From NCBI GenBank assembly GCA_965276955.1, contig CBDIBP010000026.1:62001-126000 (forward strand): a stretch of DNA of 64,000 nt. The letters are read 5' to 3'. The DNA comes from JABDEZ01 sp965276955 (GTDB lineage: Bacteria > Bacteroidota > Bacteroidia > Chitinophagales > Chitinophagaceae). Shown piece after piece: positions 36,995 to 46,006 of this stretch. The position numbers were made by a program, and so were the translations under genes. The notes below the pieces were generated by a model that searched no databases, was not told where the DNA came from, and was given only the letters and a program-made list of their open reading frames with translations. Position 1 is the first letter of the stretch, and every line of letters starts with the position of its first letter.

Positions 36995-39900
36995 ATGAGC
37001 AATTTTACCCGCCTTTTTTTTAACAAATTTCTGCTAATACCTATACTATTAGTAGTATTCGGCCTAACCAAGACTTATGGCCAGGTAACGGTCTATAATG
37101 AAAGTTTTGATGCCCCTACAGGAGCATGGGGTACATTGCCTGCCGGTTGGAACACTTCTACGTATACCCAAACCTCAGGCAGTTCTGGCTATGGTCCCTG
37201 GGGCAGGGATTATGCTTACCCATGCGTTTCGCCTACTGGTAACTATGGTTATTATCCAGAGGGTGGCTCTTACTTCTCTTATAGCGGTGGTACTACTTCC
37301 AATCCATATACTTATGGTACACCTTATGGCCACAATAGTTCTTCGTGTGGTTCAGGCTACCTGTGGTACAATTGCTATTATAATTATCCAGGCTCATATG
37401 CAGTAGCTGCAAGTCCTGCAATAAATTTCAATAGCGCTTATACGGGTGCCGGTGGTTTCCTGTTATCATTTTGGGTATGGCAATATAACGTTAGCTATAA
37501 TAACAAATTAGATGTATATATAAATACTTCTCCATCGCTTACCGGAGCTGTGCAGCTTGGTGGTGATATAGTGCCGTATTCAGTTACAGGTACTATTGGT
37601 GCGTGGTATAATTATACTTACTCACTACCTTCTTCATTTAATACATCTAACGCTGTATATATTATTTACCGTGCCCAGGTCGGTACAGGTACCTATACAT
37701 ACGATGTATTGGTAGATGATGTTAATGTAACTTATGTACCGCCATGCAGCGGTACGCCAAGTGCACCTACTATTAGTTCAAGTCCATTGGCTACAGCAGT
37801 TTGCCCGGGTACTACTATATCTATCGCTGCAACTGATCCTAACTTAACTCCAGGTATTAGTTTCAACTGGCAATCTGCTCCTACAGCAACAGGTCCTTGG
37901 ACAAATGTTTCAGCTGGTAACGGTAATGGTACATTAACATATAATGTCCCAGGAGTTACCGATACTACTTACTTCCGCGTTGTCGATAGTTGCCAGATCA
38001 GTCATACCAACGTGCCAAGCACTAATGTGTACAGAGTGCCGGTCACTAAATATTCTCTTCCATACCTGGAAACGTTTAATAGCTATACCAACAATACAGT
38101 ACCACCATGCTATACCGTAAACGATAATTATGGTGTTAACTGGGCGGTGATAAATGGTCTCCATGCTGCCGATCATACCGTCATGACCGCTATGCGTATC
38201 AGCGACCCTGCTACCAACGCTGCGCATGGTAAAAACAACTTCTTTACTTTGCCAGGCTTTACCCTAACGGGCTCGCAGGTATACGCGATACGATTCAAGT
38301 ATGCCAGGGCAAGACGCGATGCTATAGCAGATACCGGTGCTCTGTATCCTGAACACCTGCAGGTATTTGCCAATTCACCATCAGCTGCTTTCTCAGTACC
38401 GGGAGTAACAGGTGGCACATTGCTGTTCGATCAGACCATTACATTCAATAACGTTGCAGACACTACATTATATTTTGCACCGCCTACCAGTGGTAGTTAC
38501 TATTTCAGTTGGTACAGCAATACGCCACACCCTGGTGGGGCTACATCAACTGTAGCTGGTGGTCACCTCATAGTAGATAGTGTATATGTAGGGCCATCTC
38601 CTTGCGTGGCTCCAGGTATCACATCGCCTACAGGTCCTTCAGTTGTGAACGCATGTATCGGTGGTCCGGCATCTGTTACTGTAACAGCTACAGGTACTGC
38701 AAATACTTTCCAATGGTATAACTCAAGTACATCATTGCCTATAACAGGTGCTACAGCTGCTGCACTTACCTTCCCTTCACTAACAACTGCTAATGCAGGC
38801 ACGTATTATGTTGTTATCACCAATCCTTGCGGCACTACAACATCTCAGAATATAACGTTAAATGCTAACCCTATACCCGCTACAGGTGTTACGCCTACTG
38901 GCCCTACTACATTTTGCGCCGGTACGTTCTTTTCACTTAACGGCCCTGCTGCCAGTGGCAATCTTTACCAGTGGAATTCTGCAAGCGGCCCTATAACAGG
39001 TGCTACTTCACAAAATTATACACCTACTACTTCGGGTACTTACTCTGTAACAGTTACCAGCAGTGCTAACTGTACTGCTACATCGCCTACCACAGCCGTT
39101 ACAGTAAACCCTGTACCAGCTGCAACTATAACACCGGCTGGCCCTACGTCTTTCTGTAATGGGGGTAGCGTAGCACTGATAGCTAATACCGGTGCAGGCC
39201 TTACATATCAATGGTATGATAATAATATAGGTATACCGCCAACATCGGGTGGTACAGCTGTTACATATAATGCAGCCCCCCCCAATGCGGGTGGTATTTA
39301 TAAAGTTGTGGTAACTAACGCATACAATTGTTCTGCCACTTCAGCCAATACTGTAGTGACCTCAAGCGCGCCACCATCTGCTGTTATAACCACTGCCGGC
39401 GGTACAAGCATATGTTCTGGTTCAAGTCTCACACTTTCAGTAGGTACCGGTGCAGGCTACAAATACCAGTGGCAACTTAATGGTAACAACGTTAATGATA
39501 CTTTAAGTACATATTCAGCCACCAATTCTGGTAGCTATTCGGTAACAGTTACATCAGGTGCGTGCAGCAATACTTCTGCACCTGTTAATGTCAATGTTAT
39601 TCCATCGCCACCAGCATATGTTACGCCGGTAACTACAACTGTTATATGCTCAGGTAAGTACATAGTTCTGTATGCAGATACTGCTGCTACCGCCACTACC
39701 TATACTTACCAGTGGAATAGGAATGGCAGCTTCACCGGAGTTACAACATACATTGATACAATAACTACAATAGGTAATTATACAGTAAGGGTTACCAACA
39801 GTAGCAACTGTTCTACATTATCACCTATTACCCCTGTAAATATTATTGCACTGCCACCTGCTACTATTACTATTTCAGGTTCAGACACAATATGTTCTGG

Positions 39901-41776
39901 TAACACGGTAACACTTACTGCCCCCGCAGGCCCTGGATATACTTATCAGTGGCTGGGGAATGCTGCTGGTATCATACCAACAGCTACCGGTGAATATTTT
40001 GCCGCAAGCGCAGCCGATAGCTATAAAGTAGTGGTCACAGATCTTAACTTCTGCGTAGATACAACTACAGTTGGGCAGCCAGTGGTAGTTAATCCAGCTC
40101 CGGCCATCAATATAGTAGCTCCAAGTACTTCTTTCTGTCCAGGCGGCAGTGCGGTGCTATCCGCAAGCCCAGGTGCTGGGTCGGGACTTACTTATCAGTG
40201 GTTCTTTAGCGGCACCAATACCGGTGTTACCGCAGCTACATATACTGCAACTGCAACAGGTATCGTCACTGTTAAGGCTACGAACGCACAAGGTTGCAGT
40301 GCAACATCTACCGGTGTGAATACTACCTTGAACACGCCACCATCTGCCACTATCCAGGCAAGTGGACCATTGAATTTCTGTCCTGGAAGTAATGTAGTTT
40401 TAAGTACAAGCGTTGGCCCATATACTTACTTATGGAAGAACAGAGCAGGCGCCATACTGAGTACTGCATCAACATACACAGCTGTCTCCACAGATTCTAT
40501 AACGGTAACAGTTACTAACATAGCTACAGGCTGTTTTGCAACAACACCTACACCGGTAGCTGTAGTGCTCAATTCATCTCCTGCAGCTACTATAGCTTCT
40601 ACAGGTATCACTACCATATGTTCTGGTAATAGTGTTACGCTGACCGCTGATACCAACTCAAGTGCGGGTATTACCTACCAGTGGCTATACAACGGCAGTG
40701 CAATAGGTGGTGCCACCGCCCGTACTCATACCGTTAGTGTAGGTGGTAACTATGCAGTTACAACATCGAACGGAAACTGTACTACCACATCTACTCCTAT
40801 TGCTATTACGGTAAATGCAACTCCAACAGCTGCTATCACCCCACTTAGCAACATTAATATTTGCGCTAATAACTATACATCGCTGAGCGCATCAGCTATT
40901 GGTGCAGGCTTGACATACAGCTGGAGTCGTAACGGACATACATTAACTACTACCGGATCAACTTCGCCTGTTTATACTACAGACAGTGCAGGTAACTACA
41001 CACTTTCTATAACAAGCAGCCAGGGTTGCTCTGCAACATCTGCTCCTGTAACAGTTAATGTGTACCCCGTACCTGTAATAAACCTTGTGGCAGCTACAAG
41101 CACCACAGCATGCCAGGGCGATACAGTGAGGCTCTATGCAAGCACAAATAATACTGGCCTTGCGTATACATGGGTAAGAGGGACAACTGCATTGTCAACA
41201 GCCATTAGCAATACGTTTGGTGCAGCAAATACCGGTAACTATTATGTAATTGCTACCAACACCAGTCATTGCTCTGATACCTCTGCTAACATCGCTGTTA
41301 CTATCCATCCGGTACCAACACCTGTTATAGCACAGGCTGGTGCAGTATTAAGCACGGGTACTTTCAGCACCTACCAGTGGTACTACAACAACACTGCTAT
41401 ATCTGGTGCAAAGGGCAGCAGCTATACAGCTACTCGGTTAGGTAATTATACGGTCTTTGTAACAGACAACAACTCATGTGCTGCAATGTCTTCCACATAC
41501 AATGTTACAAGCCTTAGCGCGAGTGGAGTGAATAGTGTTGCCAATAGTATGGATATCAAGCTTTATCCTAATCCTACTACTTCTATTGTTCATATAGAAG
41601 CACCAATAGAGGTAAATGCCAAAATATCTTCACTGGATGGCAGGATACTGATGCAAGCACAACACGCTATACAAATAGATCTGAGCCAATTAGCGAACGG
41701 TGTTTATATGATATCGCTGTACGATGCAAATGGTACACTCGTAAAAATAGACAAACTGGTAAAATCAGGTAACTAA
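36995..41776 (+). CDS. Giant Ig-array surface protein, T9SS type A, 1593 aa
   Basis: After an export segment (about 10-29, ending TYGQ) come two jelly-roll-like domains (about 30-250, very rich in Gly, Tyr and Ser, and about 350-530). An array of about 11-12 Ig-like repeats of 80-90 residues follows (about 540-1500); each opens with a FC/IC-x-G cysteine and has a YQW core. The C-terminus is a type A sorting domain (IKLYPNPTTSIVHI to VKIDKLVKS). It is probably a long flexible stalk exported by the type IX system, with adhesion the likeliest role. It is a single-gene transcript ending at its own terminator. Confidence 0.82.
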   Translation: MSNFTRLFFNKFLLIPILLVVFGLTKTYGQVTVYNESFDAPTGAWGTLPAGWNTSTYTQTSGSSGYGPWGRDYAYPCVSPTGNYGYYPEGGSYFSYSGGTTSNPYTYGTPYGHNSSSCGSGYLWYNCYYNYPGSYAVAASPAINFNSAYTGAGGFLLSFWVWQYNVSYNNKLDVYINTSPSLTGAVQLGGDIVPYSVTGTIGAWYNYTYSLPSSFNTSNAVYIIYRAQVGTGTYTYDVLVDDVNVTYVPPCSGTPSAPTISSSPLATAVCPGTTISIAATDPNLTPGISFNWQSAPTATGPWTNVSAGNGNGTLTYNVPGVTDTTYFRVVDSCQISHTNVPSTNVYRVPVTKYSLPYLETFNSYTNNTVPPCYTVNDNYGVNWAVINGLHAADHTVMTAMRISDPATNAAHGKNNFFTLPGFTLTGSQVYAIRFKYARARRDAIADTGALYPEHLQVFANSPSAAFSVPGVTGGTLLFDQTITFNNVADTTLYFAPPTSGSYYFSWYSNTPHPGGATSTVAGGHLIVDSVYVGPSPCVAPGITSPTGPSVVNACIGGPASVTVTATGTANTFQWYNSSTSLPITGATAAALTFPSLTTANAGTYYVVITNPCGTTTSQNITLNANPIPATGVTPTGPTTFCAGTFFSLNGPAASGNLYQWNSASGPITGATSQNYTPTTSGTYSVTVTSSANCTATSPTTAVTVNPVPAATITPAGPTSFCNGGSVALIANTGAGLTYQWYDNNIGIPPTSGGTAVTYNAAPPNAGGIYKVVVTNAYNCSATSANTVVTSSAPPSAVITTAGGTSICSGSSLTLSVGTGAGYKYQWQLNGNNVNDTLSTYSATNSGSYSVTVTSGACSNTSAPVNVNVIPSPPAYVTPVTTTVICSGKYIVLYADTAATATTYTYQWNRNGSFTGVTTYIDTITTIGNYTVRVTNSSNCSTLSPITPVNIIALPPATITISGSDTICSGNTVTLTAPAGPGYTYQWLGNAAGIIPTATGEYFAASAADSYKVVVTDLNFCVDTTTVGQPVVVNPAPAINIVAPSTSFCPGGSAVLSASPGAGSGLTYQWFFSGTNTGVTAATYTATATGIVTVKATNAQGCSATSTGVNTTLNTPPSATIQASGPLNFCPGSNVVLSTSVGPYTYLWKNRAGAILSTASTYTAVSTDSITVTVTNIATGCFATTPTPVAVVLNSSPAATIASTGITTICSGNSVTLTADTNSSAGITYQWLYNGSAIGGATARTHTVSVGGNYAVTTSNGNCTTTSTPIAITVNATPTAAITPLSNINICANNYTSLSASAIGAGLTYSWSRNGHTLTTTGSTSPVYTTDSAGNYTLSITSSQGCSATSAPVTVNVYPVPVINLVAATSTTACQGDTVRLYASTNNTGLAYTWVRGTTALSTAISNTFGAANTGNYYVIATNTSHCSDTSANIAVTIHPVPTPVIAQAGAVLSTGTFSTYQWYYNNTAISGAKGSSYTATRLGNYTVFVTDNNSCAAMSSTYNVTSLSASGVNSVANSMDIKLYPNPTTSIVHIEAPIEVNAKISSLDGRILMQAQHAIQIDLSQLANGVYMISLYDANGTLVKIDKLVKSGN

Positions 41777-41800
41777 GCATAATAGAGCTTACTTAACAAG

Positions 41801-41830
41801 AACGAGCGCCTACATAGGGCGCTCGTTTTT
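41801..41830 (+). terminator. Terminator after the giant Ig-array gene
   Basis: A perfect 10-bp stem (AACGAGCGCC with GGCGCTCGTT) with a seven-base loop is followed by a T run. It begins 24 bp after the stop codon. Confidence 0.85.
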
Positions 41831-41998
41831 GCATTTGCTATAAGCAGTTGAATGAATACTGAATCGAATGATATGGAAGGGCATCACTATACTTTCACTA
41901 ATAACACTCTATGCCATTACTACATATATAGCTGCTTATTTTGCGATTATCAGATGCTTTTCTGAGTATTGTGTATTTATACCGCGTATCCCAAATGC

Positions 41999-42029
41999 AA
42001 AATGGCCAGAACATTGTTCTGGCCATTTT
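41999..42029 (-). terminator. Terminator after gdhA
   Basis: A perfect 14-bp stem (AAAATGGCCAGAAC and complement) with a three-base ATT loop lies 22 bp past the gdhA stop on the minus strand. Confidence 0.85.
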
Positions 42030-42051
42030 GATATAAATAGTGTGTGAAAAA

Positions 42052-43491
42052 CTATGGGAATATACCCAGTTCCTCGTAAGAAACACCTACTTTATTGATA
42101 GCTACTACAAAAGCTGCAGTACGCATATCGGCAATGTTAAGTGTTTTTAAAGAGTCACGTATCTCGTGATAAGAACCTATCATGGTATCTTCAAGGCCTG
42201 AGTAAACCAGGTCTACCTCATCAGGACCATGCAGTATCTGCAGGCGCTCTATATCGCTTACTTTTTTACCTGTAAGGTTCTCAACTGTGTGCAGAATAGA
42301 ACCGTTCTGGTTTTCGCTAAAGCGTTTGTCCAAACGGCCAAAACGTACATGGCTCAGGTTCTTCAACCATTCGAAGTAAGATACAGTAACACCACCTGCA
42401 TTAAGGTACATGTCTGGCACTACTATTACGCCTTTCTTGTTCAGTATTTCGTCTGCATCTGGCGTTAATGGACCGTTTGCACCTTCTCCTATTATTTTGG
42501 CCTTTATGCGGTCTGCATTAGATGCGTTGATCACATTCTCAAGGGCCGCAGGTATCAGAATGTCGCACTCCATTTCCAGTGTATCGGCGCTTGCCTTTAC
42601 ATTGGTAGTGCCAGGGAAGTTGAGTAAAGAACCTGTGGTCTTGCGATGTTCAGCAAGTTCGTATATGTTAATGCCTTTTTCGCTGTATACACCACCTTCG
42701 TACTCCGCAATACCTACTATTATAGCGCCATTATCGAAGAAGAATTTGGCAGCGTGATAACCCACATTACCCATTCCCTGCACAATAACTTTTTTGCCTT
42801 CTATACCAGTAGTAAGGCCAAGCTTTTTCATGTCTTCTGCTACATTACATACCTCACGTATGCCGTAGTAAACACCAAGGCCTGTAGCTTCTGTACGGCC
42901 GCGTACACCACCTTGTGTCACTGGTTTACCGGTAACACAAGCAAGAGCATCAACCTCCCCGGGTTTCAGAGAAGCATATGTATCAGCTATCCAGCTCATT
43001 TCCCTTGCACCTGTACCATAGTCTGGTGCAGGTACATCTATACCAGCGCCAATGAAGTTCTTCTTCACCAGCTCTGAAGCATAACGACGGGTTATTTTTT
43101 CCAGCTCGAATGGAGTGTAATTCTTAGGATTGATCTTGATACCACCTTTAGCGCCCCCAAAAGGAACGTTAACTATAGCGCACTTGTAGGTCATAAGAGC
43201 AGCAAGTGCCATTACCTCATCCTGGTTCACATCCATACTATAGCGGATACCGCCCTTGCATGGCAATTTGTGATGAGAGTGTTGCACACGGTAAGCTTCA
43301 ATAACTTCAATGTTCTCACCTATACGAACAGGGAATTTCATACGATAAACCGAATTGCAGGCTTTTATCTGCTCCAGGATACCGTTTTCGAAGCGTGTGT
43401 GTTTTGCAGCTTTATCAAAGTTGCGTTCTACGCCTTGAAAAAAGCTGTATTCATGCTTGGCTGTAGCTTTTGTATTTGCTGTGTCCACCAT
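42052..43491 (-). CDS. gdhA: Glutamate dehydrogenase (Glu/Leu/Phe/Val dehydrogenase family)
   Basis: This 479-residue cytoplasmic enzyme is expected to interconvert glutamate and 2-oxoglutarate plus ammonia using NAD(P). Visible family motifs are the substrate-site lysine regions (PCKGGIRYS and PFGGAKGGIKINP), the PAPDYGTGAREM segment, and the nucleotide-binding GMGNVGYHAA. The C-terminal part contains GEGANGPLTPDAD. It is somewhat longer than most bacterial hexameric enzymes because of an N-terminal extension and C-terminal tail. The gene starts 22 bp after ccmD on the same strand, so it may share the ccm transcript. Confidence 0.88.
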   Translation of the reverse strand: MVDTANTKATAKHEYSFFQGVERNFDKAAKHTRFENGILEQIKACNSVYRMKFPVRIGENIEVIEAYRVQHSHHKLPCKGGIRYSMDVNQDEVMALAALMTYKCAIVNVPFGGAKGGIKINPKNYTPFELEKITRRYASELVKKNFIGAGIDVPAPDYGTGAREMSWIADTYASLKPGEVDALACVTGKPVTQGGVRGRTEATGLGVYYGIREVCNVAEDMKKLGLTTGIEGKKVIVQGMGNVGYHAAKFFFDNGAIIVGIAEYEGGVYSEKGINIYELAEHRKTTGSLLNFPGTTNVKASADTLEMECDILIPAALENVINASNADRIKAKIIGEGANGPLTPDADEILNKKGVIVVPDMYLNAGGVTVSYFEWLKNLSHVRFGRLDKRFSENQNGSILHTVENLTGKKVSDIERLQILHGPDEVDLVYSGLEDTMIGSYHEIRDSLKTLNIADMRTAAFVVAINKVGVSYEELGIFP

Positions 43492-43513
43492 AAAATGTTT
43501 AATTAATAGAGGG

Positions 43514-43726
43514 TTAATTTTTCTTTTCTAACCTGGCTATTTTGCGGTCGAGCCGCACCAGGAACACAATAATTCCCGCAAATATAGTAGCTAATACCAT
43601 AACCACAACGTAAATCTTACCGTTTGAACGCATAGCATCGGCCATTTCGGCATCGTTTGCGCTGGCACGGGCTGTGAGCGCGCTAAATACTGATAATAAA
43701 AATGTGATAATGTACGCTTTACGCAT
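43514..43726 (-). CDS. ccmD: CcmD-family small membrane protein
   Basis: This 70-residue protein has an N-terminal signal-like helix (1-20), a membrane helix (about 38-58, VVVMVLATIFAGIIVFLV), then a basic LDRKIARLEKK tail. This matches the short CcmD-family proteins of Bacteroidota that follow the heme exporter gene CcmC and are thought to help release holo-CcmE. The ATG at 43726 starts one base after the ccmC stop, supporting translational coupling. The next gene downstream is gdhA. Confidence 0.72.
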   Translation of the reverse strand: MRKAYIITFLLSVFSALTARASANDAEMADAMRSNGKIYVVVMVLATIFAGIIVFLVRLDRKIARLEKKN

Positions 43727-43727
43727 A

Positions 43728-44468
43728 TTAATTATGTTTTTCAATTTCAAATTGATAAGTGTTTTCCTGTCTGTAGCGTAACATATTTATACGGATGCAA
43801 ATAGCTGCTATCCAGAAGCCCATTAGTATCCAGCCTATGAATGCAGGATATAGCACAATGGTCATCGAGAGATCACGGTCATAACTTTTGAAAGCAGGAT
43901 TACCACCATTGCCAGGATGCAGGCTATCTACCATGCGGGGCAGTATCCAGATAAGTGGTATGAGCAGCGTAAAAGCAAAGATGTTATATACAGCGCTTAT
44001 CTTGGCACGTTTTTCCTCATCCTTCATGCCATTACGCAGTACCATGTAGGCAAAATATACCAGCATACTAAGTGCGGTGCCCAGTTGTTTAGGGTCGTTG
44101 CTCCAGGCCTGGCCCCAGGTGTATTTTGCCCATTCCATGCCGGTTATCATCCCGAAGATGCTGAACGCTATACCTGTAGCGGTGAGCTGATAGGCATATA
44201 TATCATCTTTCAGTTTCCCCGTGCGTAGGTATACTACAGAATATACTACCCCGGCCATGTACAGCATCATCATAGTGATCCACATAGGTACATGGTAGTA
44301 CAGGTTGCGAATGGTCTCGTTAAGGATATTGAGGCGTGGCACTGGCAGCAGCATACCACCTACAGTAGTAAATGCCAGGCATGCTACACATATCACCTTC
44401 CACCACCATTGGCGCAACGCCTTATCAATGAAGTTCGTTAATGCAGTACTGAGCGTTTTTTCCGGCAT
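43728..44468 (-). CDS. ccmC: Heme exporter / cytochrome c biogenesis protein CcmC (CcsA-like)
   Basis: This 246-residue inner-membrane protein has six predicted helices, the heme-handling tryptophan-rich segment WAKYTWGQAWSNDPKQ (a variant of the WGxxWxWD motif) between helices, and histidines at YYHVPMW and DSLHPGNGG that could ligate heme. The WWD motif is imperfect (SND in place of a final tryptophan-aspartate), as in other Bacteroidota CcmC proteins. It delivers heme toward apocytochrome c assembly. It lies between ccmB (88 bp upstream) and ccmD (overlap-close, downstream). Confidence 0.85.
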   Translation of the reverse strand: MPEKTLSTALTNFIDKALRQWWWKVICVACLAFTTVGGMLLPVPRLNILNETIRNLYYHVPMWITMMMLYMAGVVYSVVYLRTGKLKDDIYAYQLTATGIAFSIFGMITGMEWAKYTWGQAWSNDPKQLGTALSMLVYFAYMVLRNGMKDEEKRAKISAVYNIFAFTLLIPLIWILPRMVDSLHPGNGGNPAFKSYDRDLSMTIVLYPAFIGWILMGFWIAAICIRINMLRYRQENTYQFEIEKHN

Positions 44469-44556
44469 AGCAGACGGTGGTATAAATTTGATAACAAAGG
44501 TATATAACCATAGTCATAAGTAGTTAGTCATGGGCATAAGTTATGATGTGCGCATC

Positions 44557-45210
44557 TTACTCTTGCCACAAGAATGGGAACAATATAGCACCCAGGATAA
44601 TGATGAGCAGATCGAGCAACAGCAATACCATGGCAAGTATCCACCAGCCGGGCTGGTAAACAGGGGATATAGCCTTTAGCGCCAAGTTGCTGAGTATCAT
44701 AAGTACGGGTGTTACCAACGGGAAGCCTAAAATGGCCATAAGCGCCGCATTTTGCTGTGCACGTGCAGCTATGGCCGACAGGAAAGTGAACACTGCCGAC
44801 AGGCTGATGCTGCCTACCAGCGTGATAACTACGAACAAGCCACCTTGTACCAATGGCCAGCCCAGCAATAGCGAGAAAAGTAACAGGCTTACCAGGCTCA
44901 TGATAAGCATGAGCACAATGCTATAAAACATTTTAGCCAGCAGGAAGGTAGTGGGCTTTACTATGGTAAAGTAGTAGCGGAAACGGTGCGGATGCTCCTG
45001 CAAAAAACTTTTGGCTACAGAATTTACCGCTACAAACAGCTGTGTGAGCCAGAAGAGAGCATTCCATATTTTGGCTTCGGGCTGGCCGCTCATCATATAT
45101 ATGGCAAACACGGTGGAGCCCACGTAGAGGGCCACACCAAAGAGTGTGTGCTTTTGTCGCCACTCTATAAGCAGGTCTTTACGGACCAGGGATAAAAAGC
45201 TATTTTTCAT
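44557..45210 (-). CDS. ccmB: Heme exporter protein CcmB
   Basis: This 217-residue inner-membrane protein has six hydrophobic helices and the family's cytoplasmic start LVRKDLLIEWRQKHTLFG. The central GSISLSAVFTFLSAIAARA and the NAALMAILGFPLVTPVLM segments match CcmB, the membrane subunit of the cytochrome c maturation ABC transporter. The partner ATPase CcmA is not adjacent. It is the first gene of the ccmB-ccmC-ccmD(-gdhA) minus-strand cluster. Confidence 0.85.
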   Translation of the reverse strand: MKNSFLSLVRKDLLIEWRQKHTLFGVALYVGSTVFAIYMMSGQPEAKIWNALFWLTQLFVAVNSVAKSFLQEHPHRFRYYFTIVKPTTFLLAKMFYSIVLMLIMSLVSLLLFSLLLGWPLVQGGLFVVITLVGSISLSAVFTFLSAIAARAQQNAALMAILGFPLVTPVLMILSNLALKAISPVYQPGWWILAMVLLLLDLLIIILGAILFPFLWQE

Positions 45211-45261
45211 GATCAGCGTAAAGTTAGGACGAAAAAAATGTCCGTAAATTTTTTAAAAGAA

Positions 45262-45292
45262 TTTGGAAAAATGGTCGGGGCACTTATCTTTG
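45262..45292 (+). promoter_or_regulatory. Bacteroidota promoter of the first tRNA-Gly gene
   Basis: A -33 element TTTG (45262-45265) and a -7 element TATCTTTG (45285-45292) are separated by 19 bp, exactly the Bacteroidota consensus. The tRNA-Gly begins 25 bp downstream. Confidence 0.75.
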
Positions 45293-45316
45293 CACTCCCA
45301 AAGTTTAAAAAAACAA

Positions 45317-45389
<73 letters not shown>

Positions 45390-45394
45390 CATCG

Positions 45395-45424
45395 AAAATT
45401 CCAGACCATGCGGTTTGGAATTTT
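45395..45424 (+). terminator. Terminator after the first tRNA-Gly
   Basis: A 13-bp stem (AAAATTCCAGACC with GGTTTGGAATTTT, including one G-U pair) and a four-base loop end in a T run, a few bases after the tRNA. Confidence 0.75.
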
Positions 45425-45473
45425 TATTTGTAGCTGACCTGGTGATACCGTAATGGAAATTTTTTAAAAACAG

Positions 45474-45504
45474 TTGCAAAGAACATAGCAGACCCTTATC
45501 TTTG
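45474..45504 (+). promoter_or_regulatory. Promoter of the second tRNA-Gly gene
   Basis: A -7 element TATCTTTG at 45497-45504 is followed by the same GCACTCCCAAAGTT leader as in the first copy. A TTG at 45474-45476 lies 20 bp upstream. The region duplicates the first tRNA's promoter. Confidence 0.65.
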
Positions 45505-45529
45505 CACTCCCAAAGTTCTTAATACACAA

Positions 45530-45602
<73 letters not shown>

Positions 45603-45604
45603 CC

Positions 45605-45640
45605 AAAAAAATTCCAAACCTTTTTGGTTTGGAATTTTTT
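45605..45640 (+). terminator. Terminator after the second tRNA-Gly
   Basis: A perfect 15-bp stem (AAAAAATTCCAAACC with its complement) and a TTTTT loop, ending in a T run, follow the tRNA by two bases. Confidence 0.85.
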
Positions 45641-45641
45641 G

Positions 45642-45668
45642 TTTACAAACGGTCTGCCGGTTTGTAAA
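45642..45668. repeat. Inverted repeat just before tRNA-Leu
   Basis: TTTACAAAC and GTTTGTAAA form 9-bp perfect arms around nine bases, ending four bases before the tRNA-Leu acceptor. It may be a regulatory dyad or an RNA hairpin in the 5' leader of the pre-tRNA. Confidence 0.45.
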
Positions 45669-45672
45669 GGAT

Positions 45673-45758
45673 GCCCTGGTGGCGGAATTGGTAGACGCGC
45701 AGGACTTAAAATCCTGTATGCAGCAATGCGTGTACGGGTTCAATTCCCGTCTGGGGCA
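45673..45758 (+). tRNA. tRNA-Leu (UAA)
   Basis: This 86-nt class II tRNA has acceptor GCCCTGG/CTGGGGC (two G-U pairs) with discriminator A. The anticodon stem CAGGA/TCCTG encloses loop CTTAAAA (anticodon TAA in DNA). It has a long variable arm and T arm CGGGTTCAATTCCCG. CCA is not encoded. An integrase gene begins about 250 bp downstream, making this tRNA a likely integration target. Confidence 0.95.
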
Positions 45759-45781
45759 CATTTAGCTTTATCAAAGCTTTT

Positions 45782-45815
45782 AAAAGCCTGCAAATCCTTG
45801 ATTTGCAGGCTTTTT
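45782..45815 (+). terminator. Terminator after tRNA-Leu
   Basis: A 14-bp stem (AAAAGCCTGCAAAT with its complement) and a five-base loop end in TTTTT. The stem closely resembles the hairpins in the repeat family at 50.70, 56.91 and 63.45 kb. Confidence 0.8.
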
Positions 45816-46006
45816 CTTTTAGTCTAATCGTCAAAGTTTTCAAAGATAATCAAAGTCAAGTCGCGTCATTCGTGGCGTCTTAAAATTTTAAAAAAAGACG
45901 CAACCTGATTTGTTTAACTAATTGATTATCAACATGTAAATGAGGTTTACATCTTGTTTAAGGGCTTTTGTATTTCCAACTTTAATTAACCTTAAAAATT
46001 AATGTT

